From positions 4,340,001 to 4,404,000 of the forward strand of contig NZ_CP017481.1 in the NCBI RefSeq assembly GCF_002307355.1: a DNA stretch of 64,000 nt, written 5' to 3'. Below are positions 60,804-64,000 of the stretch, piece by piece (the first letter of the stretch is position 1; each line of letters begins with the position of its first letter). This DNA comes from Pectobacterium polaris. GTDB lineage: Bacteria > Pseudomonadota > Gammaproteobacteria > Enterobacterales > Enterobacteriaceae. The notes beneath the pieces were generated by a model. That model saw only the letters and a program-made list of their open reading frames with translations. It was not told the origin of the DNA and did no database searches. Both the position numbers and the translations under genes were made by a program.

Positions 60804-61433
60804 GTGTTTATTATGAAACGGAGTTATATAAAAAGCGTCGTTTTACCTTTTCTTTTTCTCTCCAGCGCGGCACATGCGCAAGACTTCCCCACTTTTGTGA
60901 CAGATTTCACCAAGGTGTTGCAAAAAAGTAAACTATCACAAAAAGACTATAACCAATTTATTGAACTCACTGATTCCTATTTTATTCCCGCTAGCTATGG
61001 TGTAAACATAGCGAAAAAAGATAAAATAAGTTATAAAAACAATGAAATAATGCCAAAACTGGAATCTGACGCCAGCTTTATCTTTAATGGTTCAAATGGA
61101 AAATCGGCCTTTATTTCATTTCTGCAAGAGATAAAAAACCTACCGCCGTCAGAAAAATATTTTGAAAAATCCTACACGGATGCAGGATCGGTCTTCGTCA
61201 TGAATTACTATACGCTGTCATCAGGCACTATTAATATCCAGATGGACATCGTGTCTCCTCCTGGCCTCAAAGGAATTGTCATCAATATACTTAACGAAAG
61301 GGAATCTGAACTTAGACAAGAAGCAGGCGAAGGCGCTTATATTTACCAATTCAAAAAAATAAATGAGACCTATAAGATGGTCAGTGCCAACGCCTATTCA
61401 TCTTCAGACAAACGAATCTGCATGTCCTGCTAA
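60804..61433 (+). CDS. Secreted protein of unknown function
   Basis: 209 codons from GTG 60804 (AAGGAA just upstream); ATG 60813 is the alternative start. Signal peptide MKRSYIKSVVLPFLFLSSAAHA. Mature protein is alpha/beta, Lys/Ser-rich, with two cysteines at the C-terminus (RICMSC). No family recognised; a DUF4440/NTF2-like fold is a guess from the general layout. Closely followed by two further secreted proteins on the same strand. Confidence 0.75.
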   Translation: MFIMKRSYIKSVVLPFLFLSSAAHAQDFPTFVTDFTKVLQKSKLSQKDYNQFIELTDSYFIPASYGVNIAKKDKISYKNNEIMPKLESDASFIFNGSNGKSAFISFLQEIKNLPPSEKYFEKSYTDAGSVFVMNYYTLSSGTINIQMDIVSPPGLKGIVINILNERESELRQEAGEGAYIYQFKKINETYKMVSANAYSSSDKRICMSC

Positions 61434-61455
61434 CGTGATTTCAATGGAATTGAAA

Positions 61456-62253
61456 ATGATAAAAATCATAATAAAAACTCTATTATTGATAATGCTTTTA
61501 TCACACTATGTTAATGCAAATAATCTTGTATGTCGTAGCCCCCTCGTCATTCAATCGTTAATCAAAGAAGATCAAGAGAAAGCACAACCCATCAGCGACC
61601 GCGTGTCTTTAGAGACAATTAAAAAAATTGAATTTGAATACGACATCATTATCACAAAACTTAAAACAAAAAATAACCTAAGCTGCGTTGGCAAAGCCAA
61701 GATAAAAATCCCATCCGATGTGGCAAATTTTTTAAAGTACTATCCTATTCTGGAGAATGGAGATCCTAAAGCAAAAAGCATTTACCTTCTCAATATCCCT
61801 CCCCACAAAAAAAGCGATGAATACATCGCATTAGACCGTGTTTATTATAATGTTCATATTGCTGATAATCAGCAAGAAACCAATATTATGTATCCACACG
61901 ATGAGTCAGTCTCACGCACACTTTATGGCTTGGCCTGGTTACAAGAAAATGCGGCAAGGCTGGAAGAACAATCACCACGTTTTAAATATATTAAAGCCAT
62001 TGTCGAATTCAGAGAGGCTGATAGTGCGCTCAATATTTACTGGAGTAACCTGCCCGATTATATTAAAGGGCAACTGAAAGAGGATGCACGACAGTGGATA
62101 AAAAATAAAAATAAAAAATGTGGTGCAATAGAAACTATCGCGAATAACAACCGCTCAATGGAAGATCAGGCAAAAATTTATACCTGCCAACAGCAGATGA
62201 CGAGGGAAAGGCTGGTGCAGCTTGGATTGACTGAAAACAAGGACAAGAAATGA
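61456..62253 (+). CDS. Secreted protein with C-terminal LprI-like domain, copy 1
   Basis: 265 codons from ATG 61456 (GGA upstream); frames open further left overlap the previous gene. Signal peptide IIIKTLLLIMLLSHYVNA. The last about 70 residues read DARQWIKNKNKKCGAIETIA and end CQQQMTRERLVQL, matching the W..xR/K..KC...C...R pattern of the LprI/PF07007 family (lysozyme inhibitor-like). The N-terminal region is unlike known families. Stop overlaps the next start (ATGA). Confidence 0.75.
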   Translation: MIKIIIKTLLLIMLLSHYVNANNLVCRSPLVIQSLIKEDQEKAQPISDRVSLETIKKIEFEYDIIITKLKTKNNLSCVGKAKIKIPSDVANFLKYYPILENGDPKAKSIYLLNIPPHKKSDEYIALDRVYYNVHIADNQQETNIMYPHDESVSRTLYGLAWLQENAARLEEQSPRFKYIKAIVEFREADSALNIYWSNLPDYIKGQLKEDARQWIKNKNKKCGAIETIANNNRSMEDQAKIYTCQQQMTRERLVQLGLTENKDKK

Positions 62254-63053
62254 AACAGCTCCTCTATGTTATGATTGGAACTATCCTTACTTGTACGTCA
62301 GCGTATGCAAAGGACGACTTTCAATGCAGCGATCCCAACGCGGTTGAAGCCGTTAAAAAAACGTTTGCTGACCGTGCAAAAGAAATGTTCTATAAGTCCC
62401 CTTCTCAGTCTGTTGATACTGTAAACGTGATTTACTCTAAAATATCAACTCAGCCACGCTGGGGAAAAGCATTCTCGTGTAGTTTGCGGGCTGAAATTCC
62501 CGTAAGTCAGGAAATCGTCGACATCATTCTTAATAAAGATGAATTTTTGTATACAAAAGATGAAATGGGTAAAATTAGCAATAACATTTTTACTAAAACA
62601 GGCGAAAAAATAGATAATAGACTCAGCGATAACAAGATCGTCATTCCGTCCTTTGCCTACGACCTCAGTATTCTTGAACATGAAAAGGAAATAAAAGTAG
62701 AAAAAAAATCCTATGATGCCCTATCCAAAGCAATTTATGCCGTAGCCTGGCTCAGTGAAAATGCCGAAAAAATCACAAAAACCGCACAAGAGAAAACGCT
62801 TGAAAGTGAAAAGGAACAATATCTTTTCTTTTTCACCGATGTATATGGAATATTGGAAGACGCGCCTAAAGACATAAAGAGTAAATTCCATGCTTCTCAA
62901 GCAACATGGGTTAAAGAAAGAAATAAAAAATGCGGCAATACCGAATCCTTAGAGACGAATAATCTTTCACTTAAAGAGCAGATTCATGCTTATCGCTGCC
63001 ATAATGCAACGATGAGTGAACAAATATCCAGTTTAAATCCAGACGAAGGGTGA
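62250..63053 (+). CDS. Secreted protein with C-terminal LprI-like domain, copy 2
   Basis: 267 codons. Signal peptide ending SAYA. Same layout as its upstream neighbour: short Cys (FQCSDPNAVEAVKKTF vs LVCRSPLVIQSLIKE), a middle AIYAVAWLSENAEKI vs TLYGLAWLQENAARL, and C-terminal TWVKERNKKCGNTES. Clearly a tandem paralogue of copy 1, translationally coupled by ATGA. Possible periplasmic lysozyme inhibitor or immunity-type protein; inference only. Confidence 0.75.
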   Translation: MKQLLYVMIGTILTCTSAYAKDDFQCSDPNAVEAVKKTFADRAKEMFYKSPSQSVDTVNVIYSKISTQPRWGKAFSCSLRAEIPVSQEIVDIILNKDEFLYTKDEMGKISNNIFTKTGEKIDNRLSDNKIVIPSFAYDLSILEHEKEIKVEKKSYDALSKAIYAVAWLSENAEKITKTAQEKTLESEKEQYLFFFTDVYGILEDAPKDIKSKFHASQATWVKERNKKCGNTESLETNNLSLKEQIHAYRCHNATMSEQISSLNPDEG

Positions 63054-63544
63054 TAGTCACACCGATATTGCTTCAGGCTATTGCCTGCTATCTTAGCAAT
63101 GGCCTGAATATAAACCTCTCGCCCAGTTTACCCTACTTGGCCCAGCCAAATCGTCAGCGAATCAGCTATCACTCGGCTGTACAGGGCGCTCAAGATAGGT
63201 GGACAGCACAATTTTTCGTATCGCGCCGAAACCGCTTGACCCGTTCATGCGCGGCAGGAGCGGAAAGCGCGACCTTTTCCCCCAGTTCGGCATAGCTCAG
63301 CGTGGCATCATCAACCAGTTCCCTTAATAAAAAAATACCTCAATGGTATATCGGCGCTATGACCCCCAGGAAGAACAGCGGAAGCCCGCTCGTGGTTTAT
63401 TTTAGGAAACGAACACCAAGATAATGCCAAGAAATAACTGCATGATAGAATAGCTAAACTGGCATCTAGGATCGTTCCAAAAGCCGATACCTCAACCGGT
63501 TGGTGCCAGTTGAAAAATAGGGAGGAGGGTAACGGGGAACACCT
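63054..63544. other. Region with gene relics
   Basis: Contains a stem-loop TTCAGGC/GCCTGAA (63072-63108) after the LprI-like pair, an Lrp/AsnC relic (63190-63336, minus) and about 200 bases to 63544 with no recognisable gene, apart from a GGAGGAGGG stretch leading to the gene at 63545. Confidence 0.6.
63190..63336 (-). pseudogene. Relic of an Lrp/AsnC-family regulator
   Basis: Minus strand translates as LLRELVDDATLSYAELGEKV followed by ALSAPAAHERVKRFRRD, the helix-turn-helix of an Lrp/AsnC regulator (expected pattern LSxxELGxxVxLSxxxVxxRxxRL). It lacks the first residues (a TGA precedes) and runs into a stop after KNCAVHLS, so no effector domain remains. Confidence 0.65.
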
Positions 63545-64000
63545 TTGTCAAAGTTGAACAATTTACGGAAATGGCTCAGTCTCGACGAGTCAGCGAAATA
63601 CCTCGAAAGAAAAATTAATGAGCAAGTGGCCATAACAGATATTTTACGTTTTGCTCTGGATGGGCATCTGATTTTATCAGTGAACCTACAGTCACCTAAA
63701 ATCGCTAAAAAGGTTGAAATAAAAAGAGTAAAAATGGCTGAAACAGCGACGAATGTGGAAGTGTATGTGCGTGAAAATTGGGGAGTGTATATCGGTGAAT
63801 CATTCTCCCCAGATCGTGAAATAGACTTTGCTATCGCAACAAGCAATGAGATAACAAGCCTGAGTGGGGTCCAAGACACGCCACTGTTAGGTATTGAGCG
63901 CTTATTTGCTGAAGAACAATACTGTAAGAGCCTTGGACTCCCCAAGCCATCAAGAAAGCAAGACCTCATTCGAGGTGTAACCATCTCTGCTGGCCCATCG
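63545..64000 (+). CDS. Unrecognised protein, 5' part (runs off window)
   Basis: 152 codons open to the window end. Starts at TTG 63545 (GGGGAA just upstream; a TAA lies 5 codons before). N-terminus SKLNNLRKWLSLDESAKYLE and DILRFALDGHLILSVNL looks like a small helix-turn-helix/DNA-binding front part seen in hypothetical proteins of mobile islands; function unknown. The codon pattern and amino acid composition are protein-like, unlike the opposite strand, which is open over the same stretch. Confidence 0.65.
   Translation, partial: MSKLNNLRKWLSLDESAKYLERKINEQVAITDILRFALDGHLILSVNLQSPKIAKKVEIKRVKMAETATNVEVYVRENWGVYIGESFSPDREIDFAIATSNEITSLSGVQDTPLLGIERLFAEEQYCKSLGLPKPSRKQDLIRGVTISAGPS

Noticed and set aside
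63466..63984. 172-codon minus-strand frame at the right end
   Set aside because: The plus-strand frame from 63545 has a ribosome site and a more protein-like sequence.
57115..64000. A direct repeat of the argW 3' end that would mark the right island border
   Set aside because: No copy of the tRNA T-arm/acceptor sequence was found by eye in this stretch; the border probably lies beyond the window.

Overview
The window is chromosomal DNA of an enterobacterium of the Pectobacteriaceae, most probably Pectobacterium. The genus call rests on protein similarity recalled from memory and on the repeats present, not on a database search. Gene order follows the Escherichia coli yfbS-to-argW segment almost gene for gene: yfbS, hxpA, yfbU, yfbV, ackA, pta, yfcD, yfcE, yfcG, folX, yfcH, hisPMQJ, ubiX, purF, cvpA, dedD, folC, accD, dedA, truA, usg, pdxB, flk, fabB, mnmC, yfcL, epmC, yfcA, mepA, aroC, prmB, smrB, sixA, fadJ, fadI, yfcZ, fadL, mqo, mlaA, yfdC, argW.

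The backbone (1 to about 57.1 kb) carries acetate overflow (ackA-pta), histidine uptake, purine, folate, ubiquinone, PLP and aromatic synthesis, fatty acid synthesis and breakdown, tRNA and ribosome modification, and envelope maintenance. Several control sites are legible. A sigma54-type promoter with two NtrC-like sites precedes hisJ. A PurR operator precedes cvpA-purF. FadR-like sites precede fabB, fadIJ and fadL, and a FabR palindrome lies next to the fabB FadR site.

Departures from the E. coli order mark the accessory content. These are a DUF817 gene after pta, an IS110-family (IS1111-type) insertion sequence beside hisP, a DMT exporter between pdxB and flk, a decayed non-coding stretch where E. 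coli has yfcJ, and a five-gene archaic (Csu-like) chaperone-usher pilus operon between sixA and fadJ. The pilus operon ends head to head with fadJ, and fadJ carries an apparent one-base frameshift.

The last 7 kb, beyond the argW tRNA-Arg(CCU), is an AT-rich island. It holds a decayed tyrosine integrase, a solitary DUF262-HNH protein (possible phage defence), a small secreted beta-repeat protein, a GNAT acetyltransferase, three secreted proteins of which two are tandem LprI-like paralogues, a relic of an Lrp/AsnC regulator, and an unrecognised gene running off the right edge.

The most interesting signal is at the insertion sequence. It sits inside one copy of a 183-bp structured repeat, and an intact copy of that repeat lies upstream of aroC. 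The element's untranslated tail folds into a stem whose internal loop contains two 8-nt segments matching the two halves of its own target site. This is what a bridge RNA/seekRNA guide should look like. A full-length ERIC element (652-778) and a 33-bp residual ERIC (39610-39642) are also present.
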